Shown in pieces: positions 47,501-61,407 of a stretch of DNA of 64,000 nucleotides (positions are counted from its first letter, which is position 1; each line of letters starts with the position of its first letter). This DNA is from Ptiloglossa arizonensis. Taxonomy: Eukaryota; Arthropoda; Insecta; Hymenoptera; Colletidae. The notes under the pieces were generated by a model that was not told the origin of the DNA, searched no databases, and worked only from the letters and a program-made list of their open reading frames with translations. The stretch covers positions 434,001 through 498,000 of the forward strand of contig NW_027478442.1 of assembly GCF_051014685.1 (NCBI RefSeq), given 5' to 3'. The position numbers were made by a program, and so were the translations under genes.

Positions 47501-50500
47501 AAATCTGATACTCGAAACCAATAACTGGAATGGCCAAGGGGAAAAGTACACATACCGTTGTAATGGGGCAAGTTTCTACTTTCAGATGCAACAGGAATTT
47601 CTCGATTTCCTCATTCCGTTCACGAGATATGGGAGTTTGAAGTTAAGGAATGGTTGAGAAACCATCAAAATTTTCGGAATCTGATACTCGGAACCATTAA
47701 CTACTATGGTCTAGGGCGAAAATACACATACCGTTGTAATTGGGCGAGCTTCTGCTTTCAGATGCAACAGGAATTTCTCGAGTTCGTCAATCCGTTCGCG
47801 AGATATGGGAGTTTGAAGTTAAGGAAAGGTTGAGATACGATCAAAATTTTCGCAAATCTGATACTCGAAACCAATAACTGGAATGGCCAAGGGGGAAAGT
47901 ACACATACCGTTGTAATGGGGCGAGTTTCTACTTTCAGATGCAACAGGAATTTCTCGATTTCCTCAATCCGTTCACGAGATATGGGAGTTTGAAGTTATG
48001 GAATGGTTGAGAAACCTTCAAAATTTTCGGAATCTGATACTCGGAACCATTATCTACTATGGTCTAGGGCAAAAATACACATATCGTTGTAATCGGGCGA
48101 GTGTCTGCTTTATGATTCAACAGGAACTACTCGAGTTCGTCAATCCGTTCGCGAGATATGGGAGTTTGAAGTTAAGGAATGGTTGAGATACGATCAAAAT
48201 TTTCGCAAGTCTGATACTCGAAACCAATAACTGGAATGGCCTTGGAGAAAAGTACACACACCGTTGTAATCAGGCGAGTTTCTACATTCAGATGCAACAG
48301 GCACTTCTCGAGTTCGTCAATCCGTTCGCGAGATATGGGAGTATGAAGTTAAGGAATGGTTGACAATCCATCAAAATTTTCGCAAGTCTGATACACGAAA
48401 CCAATAATTGGAATGGCCTAGGGGAAAAGTACACACACCGTTGTAATGGGGCGAGCTTCTACATTCAGATGCAACAGGAATTTCTCGATTTCCTCAATCC
48501 GTTCACGAGATATGGGAGTTTGAAGTTAAGGAATGGTTGAGAAACCATCAAAATTTTCGCATGTCTGATCCTTGAAACAATTAACTACTATCGCCTAGGG
48601 CAAAAATACACATACCGTTGTAATCGGGCGAGTTTCTGCTTTCAGATGCAACAGGAATTTCTCGAGTTCGTCAATCCGTTCGCGAGATATGCGAGTTTGA
48701 AACTGAGGATTGGTTGAGAAACCATCAAAATTTTCGCAAGTGTGATACTCGAAACCAATAACTACAATGGCCTAGGGGAAATATTCACATACCGTTGTAA
48801 TCGGGCGAGCTCCTGCTTTTAGATACAACAGGAATATCTCGAGTTCGTCAATCCGTTCGCGAGATATGGGGGTTTGAAGTTAAGGAAACGTTGAGAAACC
48901 ATCAAAATTTTCGGAATCTGATGCTCGGAACCATTAACTACTATGGTCTAGGGCAAAAATACACATACCGTTGTAATCGGGCGAGTTTCTGCTTTCAGAT
49001 GCAACAGGAATTTCTCGAGTTCGTCAATCTGTTCGCGAGATATGCGAGTTTGAAACTGAGGAATGGTTGAGAAACCATCAAAATTTTCGCAAGTCTGATA
49101 CTCGAAACCAATAACTACAATGGCCTAGGGGAAAAGTACACACACCATTGTAATCGGGAGAGTTTATACTTTCAGATGCAACAGGAATTTCTCGAGTACG
49201 TCAATCCGTTCGCGAGATATGGGAGTTTGAAGTTAAGGAATGGTTGAGAAACCATCAAAATTTTCGGACTCTGATACTCGGAACCATTAACTACCATGGT
49301 CTAGGGCAAAAATAAACATATCGTTGTAATCGGGCGAGTGTCTGCTTTATGATCCAATAGGAACTACTCGAGTTCGTCTATCCGTTCGCGAGATATGGGA
49401 GTTCGAAGTTAAGGAATGGTTGAGATACGATCAAAATTTTCGCAAATCTGATACTCGAAACCAATAACTGGAATGGCCAAGGGGAAAAGTACACATACCG
49501 TTGTAATGGGGCGAGTTTCTACTTTCAGATGCAACAGGAATTTCACGATTTCCTCAATCCGTTCACGAGATATGGGAGTTTGAAGTTAAGGAATGGTTGA
49601 GAAACCATCAAAATTTTCGGAATCTGATACTCGGAACCATTAACTGCTATGGTCTAGGGCAAAAATACACATACCGTTGTAATCGGGCGAGTTTCTGCTT
49701 TCTGATGCAACAGGAATTTCTCGAGTTCGTCAATCCGTTCGCGAGATATGCGAGTTTGAAACTGAGGAATGGTTGAGAAGCCATCAAAATTTTCGCAAGT
49801 CTGATACTCGAAAGCAATAACTACAATGGCCTAGGGGAAATATTCACATACCGTTGTAATCGGGCGAGCTTCTGCTTTCAGATACAACATGAATTTCTCG
49901 AGTTCGTCAATCCGTTCGCGAGATATGGGGGTTTGAAGTTAAGGAAAGCTTGAGAAACCATCAAAATTTTCGGAATCTGATACTCGAAACCAATAACTAC
50001 TATGGTCTAGGGCGAAAATACACATACCGTTGTAATTGGGCGAGCTTCTGCTTTCAGATGCAACAGGAATTTCTCGAGTTCGTCAGTCCGTTCGCTAGAT
50101 ATGGGAGTTTGAAGTTAAGGAATGGTTTAGAAACAATCAAAATTTTCGCAAGTGTGATACTCGAAATCAATAACTACAATGGCCTAGGGGAAATATTCAC
50201 ATACCGTTGTAATCGGGCGAGCTCCTGCTTTCAGATACAACAGGAATATCTCGAGTTCGTCAATCCGTTCGCGAAATATGGGGGATTGAAGTTAAGGAAA
50301 GGTTGAGAAACCATCAAAATTTTCGGAATCTGATGCTCGGAACCATTAACTACTATGGTCTAGGGCAAAAATACACATACCGTTGTAATCGGCCGAGTTT
50401 CTGCTTTCAGATGCAACAGGAATTTCTCGAGTTCGTCAATCTGTTCGCGAGATATGCGAGTTTGAAACTGAGGAATGGTTGAGAAACCATCAAAATTTTC

Positions 50501-51200
50501 GCAAGTCTGATACTCGAAACCAATAACTACAATGGCCTAGGGGAAAAGTACACACACCATTGTAATCAGGAGAGTTTATACTTTCAGATGCAACAGGAGT
50601 TTCTCGAGTACGTCAATCCGTTCGCGAGATATGGGAGTTTGAAGTTAAGGAATGGTTGAGAAACCATCAAAATTTTCGGAATCTGATACTCGGAACCATT
50701 ATCTACTATGGTCTAGGGCAAAAATACACATATCGTTGTAATCGGGCGAGTGTCTGCTTTATGATTCAACAGGAACTACTCGAGTTCGTCAATCCGTTCG
50801 CGAGATATGGGAGTTTGAAGTTAGGGAATGGTTGAGATACGATCAAAATTTTCGCAAGTCTGATACTCGAAACCAATAACTGGAATGGCCTTGGGGAAAA
50901 GTACACACACCGTTGTAATCAGGCGAGTTTCTACATTCAGATGCAACAGGATCTTCTCGAGTTCGTCAATCCGTTCGCGAGATATGGGAGTATGAAGTTA
51001 AGGAATGGTTGACAATCCATCGAAATTTTCGCAAATCTGATACTCGAAACCAATAACTGGAATGGCCAAGGGGAAAAGTACACATACCGTTGTAATGGGG
51101 CGAGCTTCTACATTCAGATGCAACAGGAATTTCACGATTTCCTCAATCCGTTCACGAGATATGGGAGTTTGAAGTTAAGGAATGGTTGAGAAGCAATCAA
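47501..51200 (+). repeat. Mixed zone with 8- and 15-monomer-spaced copies
   Basis: The rare CACATATCGTTGTAATC / GTGTCTGCTTTATGATTC monomer occurs at about 48079 and 50728 (offset 2649 bp, 15 monomers), with a diverged relative near 49320. A block with GAAACTGAGG occurs at 49051 and 50463 (offset 1412 bp, 8 monomers) with the same GGGAGAGTTTATACTTTC or CAGGAGAGTTTATAC neighbour. The TTGAGATACGATC variant is frequent here and rare elsewhere. Confidence 0.8.
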
Positions 51201-54200
51201 AAATTTCGCAAGTCTGATACACGAAACCAATAACTGGAATGGCCTAGGGGAAAAGTACACACACCATTGTAATCGGGCAAGTTTCTACTTTCAGATGCAA
51301 CAGGAATTTCTCGAGTTCGTCAATCCGTTCGCGAGATATGGGAGTTTGAGGTTCAGGAATGGTTGAGAAACCATCAAAATTTTCGCAAGTCTGATACTCG
51401 AAACCAATAACTACTATGGCCTAGGGCAAAAATACACATACCGTTGTAAACGGGCGAGTGTCTGCTTTCAGATGCAACCGGAATTTCTCGAGTTCGTCAT
51501 TCCGTTCGCGAGATATGGGAGTTTGAGGTTAAGGAATGGTTGAGAAACCATCCAAATTTTCGCAAGTCTGATACTCGAAACCAATAACTACTATGGCCTA
51601 GGGCAAAAATACACATACCGTTGTAATCGGGCGAGTTTCTGCTTTCAGATGCAGGAGGAATTTCTCGAGTTCGTCAATCCGTTCGCGAGATATGGGAGTT
51701 TGAAGTTAAGGAATGGTTGAGAAGCAATCAAAAATTTCGCAAGTCTGATACACGAAACCAATAACTGGAATGGCCTAGGGGAAAAGTACACACACCATTG
51801 TAATCGGGCAAGTTTCTACTTTCAGATGCAACAGGAATTTCTCGAGTTCGTCAATCCGTTCGCGAGATATGCGAGTTTGAAATTAACGAATGGTTGAGAA
51901 ACCATCAAAATATTCGCAAGTCTGATACTCGAAACGAATAACTGGAATGGCCTAGGGGAAAAGTACACACACCATTGTAATCGGGCGAGTTTCTACTTTC
52001 AGATGCAACAGGAATTTCTCGAAGTCGTCAATCCGTTCGCGAGATATGGGAGTTTGAGGTTAAGGAATGGTTGAGAAACCATCAAAATTTTCGCAAGTCT
52101 GATACTCGAAACCAATAACTACTATGGCCTAGGGCAAAAATACACATACCGTTGTAATCGGGCGAGTTTCTACTTTCAGATGCAACAGGAATTTCTCGAG
52201 CCCGTCAATCCGTTCGCGAGATATGGGAGTTTGAAGTTATGGAATGATTGAGAAACCAACAAAATTTTCGCAAATCTGATACTAGAAACCAATAACTACT
52301 ATGGCCTAGGGCAAAAATACACATACCTTTGTAAACGGGCGAGTTTCTGCTTTCAGAAGCAACAGGAATTTCTCGAGTCCGTCAATCCGTTCGCGCGATA
52401 TGGGAGTTTGAAGTTAAGGAATGGTTGAGAAACCATCAAAATTTTCGCAAGTCTGATACTCGAAACCAATAACTGGAATGGCCAAGGGGAAAAGTACATA
52501 CGCCATTGTAATCGAGCGAGTTTCCACGTTCAGATGCAAGAGGAATTTCTCGAGTTCGTCATTCCGTTCGCGAGATATGGGTGTTTGAATTTAAGGAATG
52601 GTTGGGAAACCATCAAAATTTTCGCAAGTCTGTTACTAGAAACCAATAACTACTATGGCCTAGGGCAAAAATACACATACCATTGTAAACGGGCGAGTTT
52701 CTGCTTTCAGATGCAACAGGAATTTCTCGAGTTCGTCAATCCGTTCGCGAGATATGGGAGTTTGACGTTAAGGAATGGTTGAGAAACCATCAAAATTTTC
52801 GCAAGTCTGATACTCGAAACCAATAACTACTATGGCCTAGGGCAAAAATACACATACCGTTGTAATCAGGCGAGTTTCTACTTTCAGATGCAACAGGAAT
52901 TTCTCGAGTCCGTCAATCCGTTCGCGCGATATGGGAGTTTGAAATTAAGGAATGGTTGAGAAACCATCAAAATTTTTGCAAGTCTGATACTCGAAACCAA
53001 TAACTGGAATGGCCAAGGGGAAAAGTACATACGCCATTGTAATCGGGCGAGTTTCCACGTTCAGATGCAAGAGGAATTTCACGAGTTCGTCATTCCGTTC
53101 GCGAGATATGGGTGTTTGAAATTATGGAATGGTTGGGAAACCATCAAAATTTTCGCAAGTCTGTTACTAGAAACCAATAACTACTATGGCCTAGGGCAAA
53201 AATACACATACCATTGTAAACGGGCGAGTTTCTGCTTTCAGGTGCAACAGGAATTTCTCGAGTTCGTCAATCCGTTCGCGAGATATGGGAGTTTGAATTT
53301 AAGGAATGGTTGGGAAACCATCAAAATTTTCGCAAGTCTGTTACTAGAAACCAATAACTACTATGGCCTAGGGCAAAAATACACATACCATTGTAAACGG
53401 GCGAGTTTCTGCTTTCAGATGCAACAGGAATTTCTCGAGTTCGTCAATCCGTTCGCGAGATATGGGAGTTTGAAATTAAGGAATGGTTGAGAAACGATTA
53501 AAATTTTCGCAAGTCTGTTACTAGAAACCAATAACTACTATGGCCTAGGGCAAAAATACACATACCGTTGTAATCAGGCGAGTTTCTACTTTCAGATGCA
53601 ACAGGAATTTCTCGAGTCCGTCAATCCGTTCGCGATATATGGGAGTTGGAAGTTATGGAATGGTTGAGAAACCATCAAAATTTTCGCATGTCTGATACTA
53701 GAAACCAATAACTACTATGGCCTAGGGCAAAAATTCACGTACCGTTGTAAACGGGCGAGTGTCTGCTTTCAGATGCAACAGGAATTTCTCGAGTTCGTCA
53801 ATCCGTTCGCGAGATATGGGAGTTTGAGGTTCAGAAATGGTTGAGAAACCATCAAAATCTTCGGAATCTGATACTCGAAACCAATAACTACTATGGTCTT
53901 GGGCAAAAATACACATACCGTTGCAATCAGGCGAGTTTCTGCTTTCAGATGCAACAGGAATTTCTCGAGTTCGTCAATCCGTTCGCGAGATATGGGAGTT
54001 TGAAGTGAAGGAATGGTTGAGAAACCATCAAAATTTTCACTGGTCTGATACTCGAAACCTATAACTGGAATGGCCTACGGGAAAAGCACACAAACCCTTA
54101 AAATCGGGCGAGTTTCTACTTTCAGATGCAACAGGAATTTCTCGAGTTCGTCAATCCGTTCGCGAGATATGGGAGCTTGAAGTTAAGGAATGCTTGAGAA

Positions 54201-57200
54201 ACCATCAAAATTTTCGGAATCTGATACTCGGAACCAATAACTACTATGGTCTAGGGCAAAAATACACATACCGTTGTAATCGGGCGAGCTTCTGCTTTCA
54301 GATGCAACAGGAATTTCTCGAGTTCGTCAATCCTTTCGCGAGATATGCGAGTTTGAAATTAAGGAATGGTTGAGAAGCCATCAAAATTTTCGCAAGTCTG
54401 ATACTCGAAACAAATAACTACAATGGCCAAGGGGAAAAATACACATACCGTTGTAATCGGGCGAGTTTCTGCTTTCAGATGCAACAGGGATTTCTCGAGT
54501 TCGTCAATCCGTTCGCGAGATATGGGAGTTTGAAATTAAGGAATGGTTGAGAAACGATTAAAATTTTCGCAAGTCTGTTACTAGAAACCAATAACTACTA
54601 TGGCCTAGGGCAAAAATACACATACCGTTGTAATCAGGCGAGTTTCTACTTTCAGATGCAACAGGAATTTCTCGAGTCCGTCAATCTTTTCGCGATATAT
54701 GGGAGTTGGAAGTTATGGAATGGTTGAGAAACCATCAAAATTTTCGCATGTCTGATACTAGAAACCAATAACTACTATGGCCTAGGGCAAAAATACACGT
54801 ACCGTTGTAAACGGGCGAGTGTCTGCTTTCAGATGCAACAGGAATTTCTCGAGTTCGTCAATCCGATCGCGAGATATGGGAGTTTGAGGTTCAGGAATGG
54901 TTGAGAAACCATCAAAATTTTCGCAAGTCTGATACTCGAAACCAATAACTACTATGGCCTAGGGCAAAAATACACATACCGTTGTAAACGGGCGAGTGTC
55001 TGCTTTCAGATGCAACAGGAATTTCTCGAGTTCGTCAATCCGTTCGCGAGATATGGGAGTTTGAGGTTAAGGAATGGTTGAGAAACCATCCAAATTTTCG
55101 CAAGTCTGATACTCGAAACCAATAACTACTATGGCCTAGGGCAAAAATACACATACGGTTGTAATCGGGCGAGTTTCTGCTTTCAGATGCAGGAGGAATT
55201 TCTCGAGTTCGTCAATCCGTTCGCGAGATATGGGAGTTTGATGTTAAGGAATGGTTGAGAAGCAATCAAAATTTTCGCAAGTCTGATACTCGAAACCAAT
55301 AACTACTATGGCCTAGGGCAAAAATACACATACCGTTGTAATCGGGCGAGTTTCTACTTTCAGATGCAACAGGAATTTCTCGAGTCCGTCAATCCGTTCG
55401 CGAGATATGGGAGTTTGAAGTTATGGAATGGTTGAGAAACCATCAAAATTTTCGCAAGTCTGATACTAGAAACCAATAACTACTATGGCCTAGGGCAAAA
55501 ATACACATACCATTGTAAACGGGCGAGTTTCTGCTTTCAGATGCAACAGGAATTTCTCGAGTCCGTCAATCCGTTCGCGCGATATGGGTGTTTGAAGTTA
55601 AGGAATGGTTGAGAAACCATCAAAATTTTCGCAAGTCTGATACTCGCGACCAATAACTGGAATGGCCTAGGGGAAAAGTACACACACCACTGTAATCGGG
55701 CAAGTTTCTACTTTCAGAAGCAACAGGTATTTCTCTAGTTCGTCAATCCGTTCGCGAGATATGGGAGTTTGAAATTAAGGAATGGTTGGGAAACCATCAA
55801 AATTTTCGCAAGTCTGTTACTAGAAACCAATAACTACTATGGCCTAGGGCAAAAATACACATACCATTCTAAACGGGCGAGTTTCTGCTTTCAGATGCAA
55901 CAGGAATTTCTCGAGTTCGTCAATCCGTTCGCGAGATATGGGAGTATGACGTTAAGGAATGGTTGAGAAACCATCAAAATTTTCGCAAGTCTGATACTCG
56001 AAACCAATAACTACTATGGCCTAGGGCAAAAATACACATACCGTTGTAATCAGGCGAGTTTCTACTTTCAGATGCAACAGGAATTTCTCGAGTCCGTCAA
56101 TCCGTTCGCGCGATATGGGAGTTTGAAGTTAAGGAATGGTTGAGAAACCATCAAAATTTTTGCAAGTCTGATACTCGAAACCAATAACTGGAATGGCCAA
56201 GGGGAAAAGTACATACGCCATTGTAATCGGGCGAGTTTCCACGTTCAGATGCAAGAGGAATTTCTCGAGTTCGTCAATCCGTTCGCGAGATATGGGAGTT
56301 TGAGGTTAAGGAATGGTTGAGAAACCATCCAAATTTTCGCAAGTCTGATACTCGAAACCAATAACTACTATGGCCTAGGGCAAAAATACACATACGGTTG
56401 TAATCGGGCGAGTTTCTGCTTTCAGATGCAGGAGGAATTTCTCGAGTTCGTCAATCCGTTCGCGAGATATGGGAGTTTGAAGTTAAGGAATGGTTGAGAA
56501 GCAATCAAAATTTTCGCAAGTCTGATACTCGAAACCAATAACTACTATGGCCTAGGGCAAAAATACACATACCGTTGTAATCGGGCGAGTTTCTACTTTC
56601 AGATGCAACAGGAATTTCTCGAGTCCGTCAATCCGTTCGCGAGATATGGGAGTTTGAAGTTAAGGAATGGTTGAGAAGCAATCAAAATTTTCGCAAGTCT
56701 GATACTCGAAACCAATAACTACTATGGCCTAGGGCAAAAATACACATACCGTTGTAATCGGGCGAGTTTCTACTTTCAGATGCAACAGGAATTTCTCGAG
56801 TTCGTCAATCCGTTCGCGAGATATGGGAGTTTGAGGTTAAGGAATGGTTGAGAAACCATCCAAATTTTCGCAAGTCTGATACTCGAAACCAATAACTACT
56901 ATGGCCTAGGGCAAAAATACACATACGGTTGTAATCGGGCGAGTTTCTGCTTTCAGATGCAGGAGGAATTTCTCGAGTTCGTCAATCCGTTCGCGAGATA
57001 TGGGAGTTTGAAGTTAAGGAATGGTTGAGAAACCATCAAAATTTTCGCAAGTCTGATACTCGAAACCAATAACTACTATGGCCTAGGGCAAAAACACACA
57101 TACCGTTGTAATCAGGCGAGTTTCTACTTTCAGATGCAACAGGAATTTCTCGAGTCCGACAATCCGTTCGCGCGATATGGGAGTTTGAAGTTAAGGAATG

Positions 57201-57339
57201 GTTGAGAAACCATCAAAATTTTTGCAAGTCTGATACTCGAAACCAATAACTGGAATGGCCAAGGGGAAAAGTACATACGCCATTGTAATCGGGCGAGTTT
57301 CCACGTTCAGATGCAAGAGGAATTTCTCAAGTTCGTGAA
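51201..57339 (+). repeat. Third-subfamily zone with 3- and 7-monomer spacings
   Basis: Monomers here often carry GTTACTAGAAACC or GATACTAGAAACC, TGTAAACGGGCG, GAGTCCGTCAATCC and GATGCAAGAGG or GATGCAGGAGG. The ACATACGGTTG monomer occurs at 55151, 56390 and 56921 (1239 and 531 bp apart, exactly 7 and 3 monomers). The GATGCAAGAGG monomer occurs near 52534 and 53065, again 531 bp apart. Replacement of TTGAG by TTGGG in some monomers removes the usual stop codon. Confidence 0.82.
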
Positions 57340-58085
57340 TCCGTTCGCGAGATATGGGGGTTTGTGGTTCAGGAATGGTTGAGAAACCATCAAAATTTTC
57401 GCAAGTCTGATACTCGAAACCAATAACTACTATGGTCTAGGGCAAAAATACACATACCGTTGTAAACGGGCGAGAGTCTGCTTTCAGATGCAACAGGAAT
57501 TTCTCGAGTTCGTCAATCCGTTCGCGAGGTATGGGAGTTTGAGGTTAAGGAATGGTTGAGAAACCATCCAAATTTTCGCAAGTCTGATACTCGAAACCAA
57601 TAACTACTATGGCCTAAGGCAAAAATACACATACCGTTGTAATCGGGCGAGTTTCCACGTTCAGATGCAAGAGGAATTTCTCGAGTTCGTCATTCCGTTC
57701 GCGAGATATGGGTGTTTGAATTTAAGGAATGGTTGGGAAACAATCAAAATTTTCGAAAGTCTGTTACTAGAAACCAATAACTACTATGGCCTAGGGAAAA
57801 AATACACATACCATTGTAAACGGGCGAGTTTCTGCTTTCAGATGCAACAGGAATTTGTCGAGTTCGTCAATCCGTTCGCGAGGTATGGGAGTTTGAATTT
57901 AAGGAATGGTTGGGAAACCATCAAAATTTTCGCAAGTCTGTTACTAGAAACCAATAACTACTATGGCCTAGGGCAAAAATACACATACCATTGTAAACGG
58001 GCGAGTTTCTGCTTTCAGATGCAACAGGAATTTCTCGAGTTCGTCAATCCGTTCGCGAGATATGGGAGTTTGACGTTAAGGAATG
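57340..58085 (+). repeat. Four-monomer block, copy 1 (again at 58933-59678 and 61408-62153)
   Basis: The order GTTTGTGGTTCAGG, GAGGTTAAGG with CATCCAAATTTTC, GATGCAAGAGG, GGTTGGGAAACAATC, GTTACTAGAAACC, GGAATTTGTCGAG and GTTTGACGTTAAGG is the same in all three places. The first offset is 1593 bp, exactly nine monomers. The second is 2475 bp, about 14 monomers. Confidence 0.85.
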
Positions 58086-58932
58086 GTTGAGAAACCATCA
58101 CAATTTTCGCTAGTCTGGTACTCGAAACCAATAACTACTATGGCCTAGGGCAAAAATACACATACCGTTGTAATCAGGCGAGTTTCTACTTTCAGATGCA
58201 ACAGGAATTTCTCGAGTCCGTCAATCTGTTCGCGCGATATGGGAGTTTGAAGTTAAGGAATGGTTGAGAAACCATCAAAATTTTCGCAAGTCTGATACTC
58301 GCTACCAATAACTGGAATGGCCAAGGGGAAAAGTACATACGCCATTGTAATCGGGCGAGTTTCCACTTTCAGATGCAACAGGAATTTCTCGAGTTCGTCA
58401 TTCCGTTCGCGAGATATGGGTGTTTGAATTCAAGGAATGGTTGGGAAACCATCAAAATTTTCGCTGGTCTGATAGTCGAAACCAGTAACTAGAATGGCCT
58501 AGGGCAAAAGTACACACACCATTATAATTGGGCGAGTTTCTACTTTCACATGCAACAGGAATTTCTCGAGTTCGCCAATCCGTTCGCGATGTATCGGAGT
58601 TTGAAGTTAAGGAATGGTTGAGAGTCCATTAAAATTTTCGCAAGTCTGACACTCGAAACCAATAACTGGAATGGCCTAGGGGAAAAGTACACACACCATT
58701 GTAATCGGGCGAGTTTCTACCTTCAGATGCAACAGGAATTTCTCAAGTTCGTGAATCCGTTCGCGAGATATGGGAGTTTGTGGTTCAGGAATGGTTGAGA
58801 AACCATCAAAATTTTCGCAAGTCTGATACTCGAAACCAATAACTACTATGGTCTAGGGCAAAAATACACATACCGTTGTAAACGGGCGAGTGTCTGCTTT
58901 CAGATGCAACAGGAATTTCTCGAGTTCGTCAA
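58086..58932 (+). repeat. Block duplicated at about 60340-61080 (offset 2299 bp, 13 monomers)
   Basis: Shared rare markers are CACAATTTTCGCTAGTCTGG, CTCGCTACCAATAAC (58299 and 60598), TTCGCTGGTCTGATAGTCG, ATTATAATTGGGCG and GTTCGCGATGTATCGG. The later copy has one-base losses (TCTACTTCAG near 60487, ATCAAATTTTC near 60577). At 58779 and 58956 the GTTTGTGGTTCAGG monomer is present twice in a row. Confidence 0.85.
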
Positions 58933-59678
58933 TCCGTTCGCGAGATATGGGAGTTTGTGGTTCAGGAATGGTTGAGAAACCATCAAAATTTTCGCAAGTC
59001 TGATACTCGAAACCAATAACTACTATGGTCTAGGGCAAAAATACACATACCGTTGTAAACGGGCGAGTGTCTGCTTTCAGATGCAACAGGAAATTCTCGA
59101 GTTCGTCAATCCGTTCGCGAGGTATGGGAGTTTGAGGTTAAGGAATGGTTGAGAAACCATCCAAATTTTCGCAAGTCTGATACTCGAAACCAATAACTAC
59201 TATGGCCTAGGGCAAAAATACACATACCGTTGTAATCGGGCGAGTTTCCACGTTCAGATGCAAGAGGAATTTCTCGAGTTCGTCATTCCGTTCGCGAGAT
59301 ATGGGTGTTTGAATTTAAGGAATGGTTGGGAAACAATCAAAATTTTCGTAAGTCTGTTACTAGAAACCAATAACTACTATGGCCTAGGGAAAAAATACAC
59401 ATACCATTGTAAACGGGCGAGTTTCTGCTTTCAGATGCAACAGGAATTTGTCGAGTTCGTCAATCCGTTCGCGAGATATGGGAGTTTGAATTTAAGGAAT
59501 GGTTGGGAAACCATCAAAATTTTCGCAAGTCTGTTACTAGAAACCAATAACTACTATGGTCTAGGGCAAAAATACACATACCATTGTAAACGGGCGAGTT
59601 TCTGCTTTCAGATGCAACAGGAATTTCTCGAGTTCGTCAATCCGTTCCCGAGATATGGGAGTTTGACGTTAAGGAATG
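58933..59678 (+). repeat. Four-monomer block, copy 2
   Basis: It repeats 57340-58085 at exactly 1593 bp with minor changes (GTGTCTGC for GAGTCTGC, TTCGTAAG for TTCGAAAG, TTCCCGAG for TTCGCGAG near the end). TGG in place of TGA in its TTGGG monomers lets one frame run 141 codons. That frame is three consecutive readings of the 59-codon repeat and not a gene. Confidence 0.85.
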
Positions 59679-61407
59679 GTTGAGAAACCATCAAATTTTC
59701 GCAAGTCTGATACTCGAAACCAATAACTACTATGGCCTAGGGCAAAAATACACATACCGTTGTAATCAGGCGAGTTTCTACTTTCAGATGCAACAGGAAT
59801 TTCTCGAGTTCGTCAATCCGTTCGCGAGATATGCGAGTTTGAAATTAACGAATGGTTGAGAAACCATCAAAATATTCGCAAGTCTGATACTCGAAACGAA
59901 TAACTGGAACGGCCTAGGGGAAAAGTACACACACCATTGTAATCGGGCGAGTTTCTACTTTCAGATGCAACAGGAATTTCTCGAGTCCGTCAATCCGTTC
60001 GCGCGAAATGGGTGTTTGAAGTTAAGGAATGGTTGAGAAACCATCAAAATTTTCGCAAGTCTGATACTCGCGACCAATAACTGGAATGGCCTAGGGGAAA
60101 AGTACACACACCACTGTAATCGGGCAAGTTTCTACTTTCAGAAGCAACAGGTATTTCTCGAGTTCGTCAATCCGTTCGCGAGATATGGGAGTTTGAAGTT
60201 AAGGAATGGTTGAGAAACCATCAATATTTTTGCAAGTCTGATACTCGAAACGAATAACTGGAATGGCCAAGGGGAAAAGTACATACGCCATTGTAATCGG
60301 GCGAGTTTCCACGTTCAGATGCAAGAGGAATTTCTCGAGTTCGTCATTCCGTTCGCGAGATATGGGGAGTTTGACGTTAAGGAATGGTTGAGAAACCATC
60401 ACAATTTTCGCTAGTCTGGTACTCGAAACCAATAACTACTATGGCCTAGGGCAAAAATACACATACCGTTGTAATCAGGCGAGTTTCTACTTCAGATGCA
60501 ACAGGAATTTCTCGAGTCCGTCAATCTGTTCGCGCGATATGGGAGTTTGAAGTTAAGGAATGGTTGAGAAACCATCAAATTTTCGCAAGTCTGATACTCG
60601 CTACCAATAACTGGAATGGCCAAGGGGAAAAGTACATACGCCATTGTAATCGGGCGAGTTTCCACTTTCAGATGCAACAGGAATTTCTCGAGTTCGTCAT
60701 TCCGTTCGCGAGATATGGGTGTTTGAATTCAAGGAATGGTTGGGAAACCATCAAAATTTTCGCTGGTCTGATAGTCGAAACCAGTAACTGGAATGGCCTA
60801 GGGCAAAAGTACACACACCATTATAATTGGGCGAGTTTCTACTTTCACATGCAACAGGAATTTCTCGAGTTCGCCAATCCGTTCGCGATGTATCGGAGTT
60901 TGAAGTTAAGGAATGGTTGAGAGTCCATTAAAATTTTCGCAAGTCTGACACTCGAAACCAATAACTGGAATGGCCTAGGGGAAAAGTACACACACCATTG
61001 TAATCGGGCGAGTTTCTACCTTCAGATGCAACAGGAATTTCTCAAGTTCGTGAATCCGTTCGCGAGATATGGGAGCTTGAAGTTAAGGAATGGTTGAGAA
61101 ACCATCAAAGTTTTCGCAAGTCTTATACTCGAAACCAATAACTACTATGGTCTAGGGCAAAAATGCACATACCTTTGTAATCGGGCGAGTTTCTGCTTTC
61201 AGATGCAGCAGGAATTTCTCGAGTTCGTCAATCCGTTCGCGATATATGGGAGTTGGAAGTTATGGAATGGTTGTGAACCATCAAAATTTTCGCAAGTCTG
61301 ATACTAGAAATCAATAACTACTATGGCCTAGGGCAAAAATACACATACCGTTGTAAACGGGCAAGTGTCTGCTTTCAGATGCAACAGGAATTTCTCGAGT
61401 TCGTCAA
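59679..61407 (+). repeat. Mixed monomers including the second copy of the 58.1-58.8 kb block
   Basis: It opens with a shortened monomer (CATCAAATTTTCGC near 59690), then the GAAACGAATAACTGGAA and CTCGCGACC monomers also seen near 51940 and 55645. From 60340 it copies 58040-58780. The tail (61080-61407) has GTTGTGAACC with a lost base near 61271. Confidence 0.78.

Noticed and set aside
53065..53490. Open frames of 61-141 codons on both strands as possible genes
   Set aside because: All are readings of the same 177-bp monomer. They begin at the recurring GATGCAACAGG or similar ATG, repeat the same peptide every 59 residues, and end at the recurring TGA. The lengths follow from 177 being divisible by three and from the 176-bp frame shift. 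There is no promoter, domain or unique sequence.
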